NCBI RefSeq assembly: GCF_001659605.2 | Contig: NC_035171.2 | Span: 23,973,825 to 24,037,824 of the forward strand | Reading direction: 5' to 3' | DNA from: Manihot esculenta | Taxonomy: Eukaryota > Streptophyta > Magnoliopsida > Malpighiales > Euphorbiaceae | DNA: 64,000 nt | In this document: positions 21,543 to 32,136 of the stretch, piece by piece | Layout of the letters: every line of letters begins with the position of its first letter | Numbering within the stretch: position 1 is the first letter of the stretch | Notes under the pieces: model-generated | What the model saw: only the letters and a program-made list of their open reading frames with translations | Told to the model about the DNA's origin: nothing | Database searches by the model: none | Made by a program: the position numbers and the translations under genes

Positions 21543-23159
21543 ATGAGAGGAACTCGTCGATCTGCAAGATTGACTGGAGCTCCACCAGAGAATGAGGGCA
21601 TGGATGCCCATTCCCCTGCTCTGCAGAGGGCAAGGTCTTGTAGGACGATCAGGGAAGGTACATCAAGGGACCCTAGAAGGTCTTTTGATGCAAGTCGGAG
21701 GAGAGCAGTTCAGGGTGATATGTCAGTAGATGTGATGGAAACTGAGGAGGATAATCAGAGAAGAGATAGTAGTCTGGGCATGAGTATGTCAGCAGAGGAT
21801 ATGGGAGAGTCCCAAGGAGGCACTCAGGCCTCGGGCTTTGTTCCACCACAGTATCCACCCTACCCGCAAGGGCCAGGGTATCCGATGGGAGGTACATCGG
21901 ATTTCTTTAGCCATAGCCCATATCCCACCTTTATGCCCTATCCTCCCTTTCACCCACCGTACCCACAGTACCCCATGTTTCCACCCTCATCTTTCTATCC
22001 AGGTCCAGCAAACCCTAACCCAGGGAATGCTGCACCTCCTCCTCCACCAGCAGAGCCAATAGTCCCTGATGTCCAGATACCCAAACCTGGTTCATCAGTT
22101 GGGGGTAAAGTAAAGATGACAGATTACCTTAAGTTGGGTGCCCCCAAGTTTGAATCAGGAGATGACCCTTTTGAGTACCTCAGAACGGTAAAGATGATAA
22201 CTGATGAGTTGGGAGCAAGTGACAGTAGAGCCATTCAGATGGCAGGGTTCACATTGAAATGCAAGAAGGCAAGGGAATGGTTCAAAAACTATGTGGACCC
22301 AAGGTTGGAAGGCTTATCCTGGAAGCAGTTTGCCAATGAGTTTGCAGGATGGGCATTTCCAGATAGTTCTAGAGAATTGAAGATGATCGAGTTCGAACAA
22401 CTAAGGCAGACGGAAGAGATGAGCGTAGATGAGTTTACAGACAGGTTCCTGGAGCTGTTGCCGTTTGCAGGACAAGATCTTGACACAGATCAGAAGAAGT
22501 CTAGGAGATATGTTATGAAGCTTCACTCCAGGTATTCCTCGTTAGTCCAATCAACAGAAAGGGAGAGCTTCCATACTATAGTGGATATGGCACGGAGAAT
22601 GGAGGCTAGTGCCATCATCCGAGGGACAGTTAAACAGTCTATGGCACCGTCTTCGGGTCTCCAAGTCCCGGGGACAAGTGATGTTAATCTCTCCCCTCTG
22701 AACGAGGCTGTCACAAAGAGTAAGAAAGGAGGCAGAGGCCTCAGAAGATCGAAGAAGAGCAAGTTCTGGGATCAGATAAAGTCTGGTCTGGGTTTAGGTG
22801 ATGGTTCGAGCTCTGGTTCGGGTAGCTCCAGATGTACGAGGTGCGGTAGGCCGCACAAGGGAGTCTGTTTGGTGGGGACAACGGCATGTTTCAGGTGCGG
22901 ACAGGAGGGGCACATGGCACGTGAGTGTTCCACCGCGACCTTGGTGACACAGTCCCAGCAGACAGCTTCAGGTAGAATGGCTCAACCAGGTGCTCCAGCC
23001 ATGGCGCAGGGCAGAGGCAGAGGAAGAGGGATAGCTCCTTCTTCGACAGGTTTCCCAAGTGAAGGTCCATCAACTCCAGCACGGACCTTCGCTATGACCC
23101 AGCAGGAGGCTAACACATCGACCCCGATGGGATCAGGTAATCTCATTCCTCTATGTTGA
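21543..23159 (+). CDS. gag: Gag protein, C unit 1 (complete)
   Basis: 538 codons from the ATG at 21543 (MRGTRRSARLTGAPPENEG) to TGA at 23157-23159. In order: acidic N-terminal part, Pro/Tyr-rich segment with PYPQGPGYPMGG, Gag core around REWFKNYVDPRLEG and FEQLRQTEEMSVDEFTDRF, basic stretch, a Cys/His motif CTRCGRPHKGVC, a canonical knuckle [14 protein letters not shown], and an Arg/Gly run GRGRGRGIAPSS. It ends at the gag-protease border with SGNLIPLC and a stop, where B reads on into protease. It therefore makes Gag alone. The intact frame beside a ruined pol suggests Gag was kept while pol was lost. An in-frame ATG at 21477 lies before the acceptor-like site. Confidence 0.88.
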   Translation: MRGTRRSARLTGAPPENEGMDAHSPALQRARSCRTIREGTSRDPRRSFDASRRRAVQGDMSVDVMETEEDNQRRDSSLGMSMSAEDMGESQGGTQASGFVPPQYPPYPQGPGYPMGGTSDFFSHSPYPTFMPYPPFHPPYPQYPMFPPSSFYPGPANPNPGNAAPPPPPAEPIVPDVQIPKPGSSVGGKVKMTDYLKLGAPKFESGDDPFEYLRTVKMITDELGASDSRAIQMAGFTLKCKKAREWFKNYVDPRLEGLSWKQFANEFAGWAFPDSSRELKMIEFEQLRQTEEMSVDEFTDRFLELLPFAGQDLDTDQKKSRRYVMKLHSRYSSLVQSTERESFHTIVDMARRMEASAIIRGTVKQSMAPSSGLQVPGTSDVNLSPLNEAVTKSKKGGRGLRRSKKSKFWDQIKSGLGLGDGSSSGSGSSRCTRCGRPHKGVCLVGTTACFRCGQEGHMARECSTATLVTQSQQTASGRMAQPGAPAMAQGRGRGRGIAPSSTGFPSEGPSTPARTFAMTQQEANTSTPMGSGNLIPLC

Positions 23160-25510
23160 TGTGTGTGCTTTTATGAACCCTGATGTTTCTTTTTTTTTCT
23201 TTGTTTGCTTGTGAGCCCTTGTGAGGTTGGGTTGATAGCTTATAGGTTAGAGTATCCCCTTGGGGTCAGTGCACCCAAGTGTGATCCATCAGTGGCAGAG
23301 TCAGTCTGCCGGTATAGTCAGAGTATGTGTTGTGAGTAGATGCCTTCCAGCTGACCTAGCGGTTCTAGATTTGACTGTTTGACGTCATTCTAGGGTTGGA
23401 TTGGTCCTTCTACTAGTGGTACTACCTGGTCTGCAGAGACAAGGTAGTCAGGTTCAGAGATCAGGATGGATCAGAGGTAGTCCTTAGAGGGGACAGAATA
23501 GGGATACCTAGAGGCTCAGTATCAACCCTACAGGCTCGTAGGTTGTTCAGGAAAAGTTGTCAGGGGTTCTAGCTCTTCTGTGAGAGTATAGCAGTCAGGT
23601 CAGGGAGCCGCCTCAGTGCCCATTGTTAGAGAGTTTAGATGTTTCCCCAGACGAGTTCCCAGGACTATTACTTGTCAGGGAGATAGAGTTCAAAATGGAA
23701 GTAACGCATGGAAGTGGACCAATCTCTATTCCTCCCCACAGGATGGTATCAACAAAGGTTAAAGAGTTATGAGGATCAGTTGTAAGAGCAATAGTATAAG
23801 TTGTTAGTTAAGGATTCCCATCTGAATGAGCACTTCGCCTTAGGGTGTTCCAGTGTTGTTATGAGGATGAAGGATGGATCCCTAGGACTTTGTATCGATT
23901 ACAAATCGTTGAGCAAAGTCACTACCAGAACAAGTATTTGCTACCTTGGATCGACGATCTATTTAGGCCAGCTAGCAGAAGCTGGTTGCCGTTTCAAAAT
24001 AGATCTGAAGTCTGGGTACCATCAGTTAAGATCAAGGAAGAAGATGTACAGAGAGTCGTGTTTAGAACCTGATATGGGCACTATGAGTTCCTAGGAATGT
24101 CGTTCAGGTTAATGAACACCCCTACAGCATTCATGGATCTCATAAGCAGAGTTTTAATTGATTTCTGGATCACTCCGTTATCGTCTTCCTTGACGGTACC
24201 TCGGTGAGTCCCAGAAATGCAGAAGAGTATGCCCATTATCTGAAATCAGGATTGCAGGTCCTGAGAGAACATGGCTTGGATGCCTAGTTCTCCGCTGTGA
24301 GTTCTGGTCAAGGAGCATATCTTTCTTGGAATATATGTGTCGGAGAAAGAAAAGTGAAGTAGACCCGAGAAAGTCGAAGTTGTAGCCGACTAGCCCAGGC
24401 CCATGGTAATGATTAAGATCAAGAGTGCGAAGAGAGCTTTGAAGAACAGAAAGAAGTGTTGATGTCAGCACCAATGGTGGCTAAGTCCGCCAGTAATGAA
24501 GATGTCACAGTGTTCTGTGACACGTTCCAAGTGGAACTAGATTGTGTGTTAACGTAAGGGGGCAGGATGATTGCTTATGCTTCTAGATAGTTGGAGAAGC
24601 ATGAGTTGAATCATCTTACACATGATCTAAGGATGGCGATGGTAAGCTTTGCACTCAAGATGTGGAGGCGGTACCTGTATAAGGCGTGATAGTAGATCCT
24701 CACAGATCGAAAGAACTTGCAATACATCTTGAGTCAAGGGAGAAGAACCTGAAGTAAAGGTGATGGGTAAAACTGCGTAGTGGTTACGACTTCAAGGTTC
24801 AATATCCGGGTGAGGCAAATACTTAAGTAGATGCCCTCGACCGGGAACCACTTGACGGCTTATTCCATCCCTTAGTGCAAGAGGAAGGAGGCCAGTAATC
24901 GGAGGGCAAAAGAATCAGAACTGCTGTAAATCAGCAAGAGAGTTATGAAGTTGTTCACAAGAGGCATGCAGAGTACCAGAAGAGAGAAGGGTTTTGTTTG
25001 AGTGCGCAGCGGAAGCATGTTGAGGTTCTCGAGGAAGTCGAGGTTTGCTGGAGGTGTCTCCTAAAGAGAGGGTGATTTGTTACGGGCGAAAAGGTAAATT
25101 AAACTCTCAAATACATTGGACCTTTTGAAATCCTACAGAGGATTGGGGATGTATCCCACGAGTTAGATTTACCTACTTCAATGGAAGAGATCCATTCGTT
25201 TTTCCATGTTTCCACGGTATATATGTGTGCGTGTCGGGTCCAAGTGAGGTTCGTGAAGGAACCAAAGGCGGAGATCATAGGGGATCTCGTCTATGTTGAA
25301 CAGCTAGTTCGGACCGCGGACACACAAGTTAGAAAGTGTGGAAACGAGGAAATCCCAATGGTGAAGGTCCCTTAGAATCACCTTAGATGATGAGTACACC
25401 AGGGAGACCGAGAGTTCACACTCCAGTGACACTGTGTTTCTTTTTAGATTAGAGCTTATGTGTTGTTATGATTGTATGTTATGTTTTATGTTATGCATGT
25501 CCTAGTTGAG
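23160..25510 (+). pseudogene. Decayed pol, C unit 1
   Basis: Aligned by eye to B pol, the protease site reads NPDVS instead of DPGAS, with a T-run insertion. The reverse transcriptase DD motif (FIDD in B) is FLDG at 24186-24197. Many stops and frameshifts occur. The RNase H end leads almost directly into the region that follows the integrase core in B, so about 1 kb with the HHCC and DDE motifs is missing. A trace of the C-terminal end (EEIPMVKVP) remains at 25340-25375. No enzyme can be made. The protease and reverse transcriptase lesions and the integrase loss are shared with element A. Confidence 0.85.
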
Positions 25511-25547
25511 GAACATTCGGGGACGAATGTTCTTAAGGGGGGAAGAA
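25511..25547 (+). promoter_or_regulatory. Palindrome and polypurine tract, C unit 1
   Basis: GAACATTCG (25511-25519) and CGAATGTTC (25524-25532) form a perfect 9 bp stem with a GGGA loop. TTAAGGGGGGAAGAA follows, the plus-strand primer tract that ends at the LTR. The copy in unit 2 is at 32100-32136. Confidence 0.82.
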
Positions 25548-27857
25548 TGTAATACCCGGCTAGACTCCGGTATCGGAATTCCTACCGTCCGGTGGAATTT
25601 CGGATGTCGGAAGCCTCTAGAAGGGTAAAATCATGTTTTATAAATGTTTTCATGTATTTTAATGTTTTAAAGAATGTTTTTAAATGAGTTTTTGCATGAA
25701 AATTCTCTAAGGAAAAACCCAGGTTCGGCCGCCGAAAGTTAGGATTCGGCCGCCGAACGTGCATGCATGCGGAGGCACGTTAGGCCCCCGAAAGTATGAG
25801 TGAGGGAAATGCAGGTTCGGCCGCCGAACCTAATGTTCGGCCGCCGAACATTGCATGGATACGGAGGCACTTTCGGCCCCCGAACGTGGTCTGGCCAGCC
25901 ACTATAAAAGGGTCCCTTAGGATCGCACGGGCGAGCTTTTTCTCCCCCGTTGTCGGCCAAGGTGAGTCTCCGCCGCTCCTCCCTCAATCTTGAGTGTTTC
26001 CTCTAGATCTTTCATGGTTTTAACAAGTTTATAACTTTGTTTTGAAGATTTGTGAGCTTTGAGCAAGTTTTGAGCAAGTTTTGAGTGCTTGGAGGTTCAA
26101 AGAGCTTAATCTCTCCATCTCCAAGCTAGGATCACTTTCCTCTCGTTTCTTCAAGAGGTGAGGGTCGATCTTGAACCCTTTTTATGTTTTAAACAAGTTT
26201 TAAGTAAGATCTATGGGTAGAAATGCATGTTAGGACATATGTTGAGTTTATGGGTTTTGATGATGTTTTGGGCATTGTGGCTCATGTTTGTGTGTTTGAA
26301 GTGTTGTAGATGGGGTATATATTAGTATGAGGCCCCTAGGAATGTTTATGCATGTTTTGGAGCTAGTTTGTGCATGATTTGAGGATTTGGGAGGCAAGAG
26401 GTTCGTTTGAACCAAGTTTCTGCCCGTTTGGCAGAAACCAGGTTCGGCAGCCGAAGGGAGTTTCGGCCGCCGAACCCCCTTTTGTGGAGGCAGCATTCGG
26501 CTGCCGAAGTTGCCCCCGAAAAGAGACTTTCGTCTCTGTCTGGGACTTTCGGCCGCCGAAGGTGCCGCCGAAAGTGCCTGACTTTCGGATCTGTCCAGGA
26601 CTTTCGGCCGCCGAAGGTGCCGCCGAAAGTGCCCTGTTCAGCCATTTCATGCATGTTCTTCTATGAGTATTTCATGATGTTTTAGGGGGTTTTTGGGGAG
26701 TTGTTTATGAGTTGTTTAGAGTATGTTTGGTACCTCACTGGAGTCCACCTGTGTAGGATCGGACCCGAGGAACCAAGGTGTTTAGCAGTGTCAGCCGTTC
26801 AGAGTCGGTATAGAGCTAATCTCAGGTGAGTAGAACTAACCCTAATGTTTTAAATTAAGAAATTAAATGTTTTTAGAGCATGATCCATGCATCATAAAAT
26901 GCCATGATATGTATTAGGTTGTTTTGCATTAGAACCCACGAATATGATGCATTGCATAATATATGTTGTTGATGTGGATGGATTTTGGACGATCCTTAGC
27001 CCCCAATATGAGATGAGAAGATATGATATGATATGCCATGGAATGACATGAGAGAGATAGACCAGGTGTGGCCTAATCGCCCCTGGTAAAATGTTATATG
27101 GAAGAGTAGACCAGGCGTGGCCTAATCGCCCCTGGCATAGTTGGACACGTTATGATCTGAGTTAAATAAGTGAATACTAGGTGTGGCCTCATCGCCCCTG
27201 GTACAGTTGGACATATTACGATATGTAGAGGGCTATTGGTGACAAATTCATCCTTGACGTGATATGTTTGTGTTGTGGTGCATTTCATAATAGCATGATT
27301 TATAACCTGTTTTTGTATAGTTCTGCTCACTGGGCTTTTTAGCTCACCCCTCTCCCCTAACCCCAGTTTTGCAGGGTTCCCAGATAGCAGGAAGTCGTCA
27401 AGGGTAAAGTCTAAGGCTATGGTCTATTTTATGTAATAGTTAGAAAGTGGACATGATAATTTGTAAAGTGATGTAAAGTTAAATAGTCATGATTTGTATA
27501 ATGATTTTGAGTTTTAGAAATTGTGCTTGATCCTATTGTTACTGTTATCCCATTTATACATGATCTTCGATACTTTATGATGTTTATGTAAACCAACTCA
27601 ACACAGGTTATGTCACCCTTGAGGTGTTGATGAAACCCCATAGAGGGATTAATGTTTATGATTGTGCTGTGCATATGTACAGGTTGAGTTTGGTGTATGA
27701 AGGGAAAGAAAAGTTTATTTCTTTTTTGCATGTCTGTTGATCATGTATGGGATTATACAGGTTTACAGGTTTTATGTCAGGCTTGCTACGGGTCCCGGCG
27801 GCCTTATGTCGATCCGGATCCTAGCGCCGGTAGCGGTCCGATTTTCGGGTCGTTACA
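25548..27857 (+). repeat. LTR 2 of array C (shared middle LTR)
   Basis: 2310 bp, serves as 3' LTR of unit 1 and 5' LTR of unit 2. No target duplication flanks it, which argues against two separate insertions. Confidence 0.92.
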
Positions 27858-28131
27858 GAGTGGTATCAGAGCCCTAGGTTCATATGGTCGGACCTAGATA
27901 GTGTTGGGCTCATAGATGTTATGGAAGGTCAAGCACAATAGGAAAATATCATGTCCACTAGGATAGGATGTAGAGTCCTGTCTTTTGATAATGATGTGAA
28001 ATGCCATGATGATGAGCATGTGCATTAATACTATGATATGTATGCTATGTATGTGATGAGGGTTCATGTGTTTCCACATGAACCATATGATGCTAATGTT
28101 TATGTGCTATGTTATGCTCACAGAAGTTAAG

Positions 28132-29748
28132 ATGAGAGGAACTCGTCGATCTGCAAGATTGACTGGAGCTCCACCAGAGAATGAGGGCATGGATGCCCAT
28201 TCCCCTGCTCTGCAGAGGGCAAGGTCTTGTAGGACGATCAGGGAAGGTACATCAAGGGACCCTAGAAGGTCTTTTGATGCAAGTCGGAGGAGAGCAGTTC
28301 AGGGTGATATGTCAGTAGATGTGATGGAAACTGAGGAGGATAATCAGAGAAGAGATAGTAGTCTGGGCATGAGTATGTCAGCAGAGGATATGGGAGAGTC
28401 CCAAGGAGGCACTCAGGCCTCGGGCTTTGTTCCACCACAGTATCCACCCTACCCGCAAGGGCCAGGGTATCCGATGGGAGGTACATCGGATTTCTTTAGC
28501 CATAGCCCATATCCCACCTTTATGCCCTATCCTCCCTTTCACCCACCGTACCCACAGTACCCCATGTTTCCACCCTCATCTTTCTATCCAGGTCCAGCAA
28601 ACCCTAACCCAGGGAATGCTGCACCTCCTCCTCCACCAGCAGAGCCAATAGTCCCTGATGTCCAGATACCCAAACCTGGTTCATCAGTTGGGGGTAAAGT
28701 AAAGATGACAGATTACCTTAAGTTGGGTGCCCCCAAGTTTGAATCAGGAGATGACCCTTTTGAGTACCTCAGAACGGTAAAGATGATAACTGATGAGTTG
28801 GGAGCAAGTGACAGTAGAGCCATTCAGATGGCAGGGTTCACATTGAAATGCAAGAAGGCAAGGGAATGGTTCAAAAACTATGTGGACCCAAGGTTGGAAG
28901 GCTTATCCTGGAAGCAGTTTGCCAATGAGTTTGCAGGATGGGCATTTCCAGATAGTTCTAGAGAATTGAAGATGATCGAGTTCGAACAACTAAGGCAGAC
29001 GGAAGAGATGAGCGTAGATGAGTTTACAGACAGGTTCCTGGAGCTGTTGCCGTTTGCAGGACAAGATCTTGACACAGATCAGAAGAAGTCTAGGAGATAT
29101 GTTATGAAGCTTCACTCCAGGTATTCCTCGTTAGTCCAATCAACAGAAAGGGAGAGCTTCCATACTATAGTGGATATGGCACGGAGAATGGAGGCTAGTG
29201 CCATCATCCGAGGGACAGTTAAACAGTCTATGGCACCGTCTTCGGGTCTCCAAGTCCCGGGGACAAGTGATGTTAATCTCTCCCCTCTGAACGAGGCTGT
29301 CACAAAGAGTAAGAAAGGAGGCAGAGGCCTCAGAAGATCGAAGAAGAGCAAGTTCTGGGATCAGATAAAGTCTGGTCTGGGTTTAGGTGATGGTTCGAGC
29401 TCTGGTTCGGGTAGCTCCAGATGTACGAGGTGCGGTAGGCCGCACAAGGGAGTCTGTTTGGTGGGGACAACGGCATGTTTCAGGTGCGGACAGGAGGGGC
29501 ACATGGCACGTGAGTGTTCCACCGCGACCTTGGTGACACAGTCCCAGCAGACAGCTTCAGGTAGAATGGCTCAACCAGGTGCTCCAGCCATGGCGCAGGG
29601 CAGAGGCAGAGGAAGAGGGATAGCTCCTTCTTCGACAGGTTTCCCAAGTGAAGGTCCATCAACTCCAGCACGGACCTTCGCTATGACCCAGCAGGAGGCT
29701 AACACATCGACCCCGATGGGATCAGGTAATCTCATTCCTCTATGTTGA
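28132..29748 (+). CDS. gag: Gag protein, C unit 2 (complete)
   Basis: The translation is identical over all 538 codons to the Gag of unit 1, offset by 6589 bases. Same motifs: MRGTRRSARLTG start, Gag core, CTRCGRPHKGVC and [14 protein letters not shown], stop at the protease border. Its leader contains LTR 2 with TATA box and acceptor AG at 28122-28123, so unit 2 could be expressed from the middle LTR. Identity to unit 1 points to a very recent duplication or an assembly duplication. Confidence 0.87.
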   Translation: MRGTRRSARLTGAPPENEGMDAHSPALQRARSCRTIREGTSRDPRRSFDASRRRAVQGDMSVDVMETEEDNQRRDSSLGMSMSAEDMGESQGGTQASGFVPPQYPPYPQGPGYPMGGTSDFFSHSPYPTFMPYPPFHPPYPQYPMFPPSSFYPGPANPNPGNAAPPPPPAEPIVPDVQIPKPGSSVGGKVKMTDYLKLGAPKFESGDDPFEYLRTVKMITDELGASDSRAIQMAGFTLKCKKAREWFKNYVDPRLEGLSWKQFANEFAGWAFPDSSRELKMIEFEQLRQTEEMSVDEFTDRFLELLPFAGQDLDTDQKKSRRYVMKLHSRYSSLVQSTERESFHTIVDMARRMEASAIIRGTVKQSMAPSSGLQVPGTSDVNLSPLNEAVTKSKKGGRGLRRSKKSKFWDQIKSGLGLGDGSSSGSGSSRCTRCGRPHKGVCLVGTTACFRCGQEGHMARECSTATLVTQSQQTASGRMAQPGAPAMAQGRGRGRGIAPSSTGFPSEGPSTPARTFAMTQQEANTSTPMGSGNLIPLC

Positions 29749-32099
29749 TGTGTGTGCTTTTATGAACCCTGATGTTTCTTTTTTTTTCTTTGTTTGCTTG
29801 TGAGCCCTTGTGAGGTTGGGTTGATAGCTTATAGGTTAGAGTATCCCCTTGGGGTCAGTGCACCCAAGTGTGATCCATCAGTGGCAGAGTCAGTCTGCCG
29901 GTATAGTCAGAGTATGTGTTGTGAGTAGATGCCTTCCAGCTGACCTAGCGGTTCTAGATTTGACTGTTTGACGTCATTCTAGGGTTGGATTGGTCCTTCT
30001 ACTAGTGGTACTACCTGGTCTGCAGAGACAAGGTAGTCAGGTTCAGAGATCAGGATGGATCAGAGGTAGTCCTTAGAGGGGACAGAATAGGGATACCTAG
30101 AGGCTCAGTATCAACCCTACAGGCTCGTAGGTTGTTCAGGAAAAGTTGTCAGGGGTTCTAGCTCTTCTGTGAGAGTATAGCAGTCAGGTCAGGGAGCCGC
30201 CTCAGTGCCCATTGTTAGAGAGTTTAGATGTTTCCCCAGACGAGTTCCCAGGACTATTACTTGTCAGGGAGATAGAGTTCAAAATGGAAGTAACGCATGG
30301 AAGTGGACCAATCTCTATTCCTCCCCACAGGATGGTATCAACAAAGGTTAAAGAGTTATGAGGATCAGTTGTAAGAGCAATAGTATAAGTTGTTAGTTAA
30401 GGATTCCCATCTGAATGAGCACTTCGCCTTAGGGTGTTCCAGTGTTGTTATGAGGATGAAGGATGGATCCCTAGGACTTTGTATCGATTACAAATCGTTG
30501 AGCAAAGTCACTACCAGAACAAGTATTTGCTACCTTGGATCGACGATCTATTTAGGCCAGCTAGCAGAAGCTGGTTGCCGTTTCAAAATAGATCTGAAGT
30601 CTGGGTACCATCAGTTAAGATCAAGGAAGAAGATGTACAGAGAGTCGTGTTTAGAACCTGATATGGGCACTATGAGTTCCTAGGAATGTCGTTCAGGTTA
30701 ATGAACACCCCTACAGCATTCATGGATCTCATAAGCAGAGTTTTAATTGATTTCTGGATCACTCCGTTATCGTCTTCCTTGACGGTACCTCGGTGAGTCC
30801 CAGAAATGCAGAAGAGTATGCCCATTATCTGAAATCAGGATTGCAGGTCCTGAGAGAACATGGCTTGGATGCCTAGTTCTCCGCTGTGAGTTCTGGTCAA
30901 GGAGCATATCTTTCTTGGAATATATGTGTCGGAGAAAGAAAAGTGAAGTAGACCCGAGAAAGTCGAAGTTGTAGCCGACTAGCCCAGGCCCATGGTAATG
31001 ATTAAGATCAAGAGTGCGAAGAGAGCTTTGAAGAACAGAAAGAAGTGTTGATGTCAGCACCAATGGTGGCTAAGTCCGCCAGTAATGAAGATGTCACAGT
31101 GTTCTGTGACACGTTCCAAGTGGAACTAGATTGTGTGTTAACGTAAGGGGGCAGGATGATTGCTTATGCTTCTAGATAGTTGGAGAAGCATGAGTTGAAT
31201 CATCTTACACATGATCTAAGGATGGCGATGGTAAGCTTTGCACTCAAGATGTGGAGGCGGTACCTGTATAAGGCGTGATAGTAGATCCTCACAGATCGAA
31301 AGAACTTGCAATACATCTTGAGTCAAGGGAGAAGAACCTGAAGTAAAGGTGATGGGTAAAACTGCGTAGTGGTTACGACTTCAAGGTTCAATATCCGGGT
31401 GAGGCAAATACTTAAGTAGATGCCCTCGACCGGGAACCACTTGACGGCTTATTCCATCCCTTAGTGCAAGAGGAAGGAGGCCAGTAATCGGAGGGCAAAA
31501 GAATCAGAACTGCTGTAAATCAGCAAGAGAGTTATGAAGTTGTTCACAAGAGGCATGCAGAGTACCAGAAGAGAGAAGGGTTTTGTTTGAGTGCGCAGCG
31601 GAAGCATGTTGAGGTTCTCGAGGAAGTCGAGGTTTGCTGGAGGTGTCTCCTAAAGAGAGGGTGATTTGTTACGGGCGAAAAGGTAAATTAAACTCTCAAA
31701 TACATTGGACCTTTTGAAATCCTACAGAGGATTGGGGATGTATCCCACGAGTTAGATTTACCTACTTCAATGGAAGAGATCCATTCGTTTTTCCATGTTT
31801 CCACGGTATATATGTGTGCGTGTCGGGTCCAAGTGAGGTTCGTGAAGGAACCAAAGGCGGAGATCATAGGGGATCTCGTCTATGTTGAACAGCTAGTTCG
31901 GACCGCGGACACACAAGTTAGAAAGTGTGGAAACGAGGAAATCCCAATGGTGAAGGTCCCTTAGAATCACCTTAGATGATGAGTACACCAGGGAGACCGA
32001 GAGTTCACACTCCAGTGACACTGTGTTTCTTTTTAGATTAGAGCTTATGTGTTGTTATGATTGTATGTTATGTTTTATGTTATGCATGTCCTAGTTGAG
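29749..32099 (+). pseudogene. Decayed pol, C unit 2
   Basis: Copy of the unit 1 pol remnant with the same protease site change, reverse transcriptase DG instead of DD (30775-30786), integrase core loss and stops. Confidence 0.85.
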
Positions 32100-32136
32100 G
32101 AACATTCGGGGACGAATGTTCTTAAGGGGGGAAGAA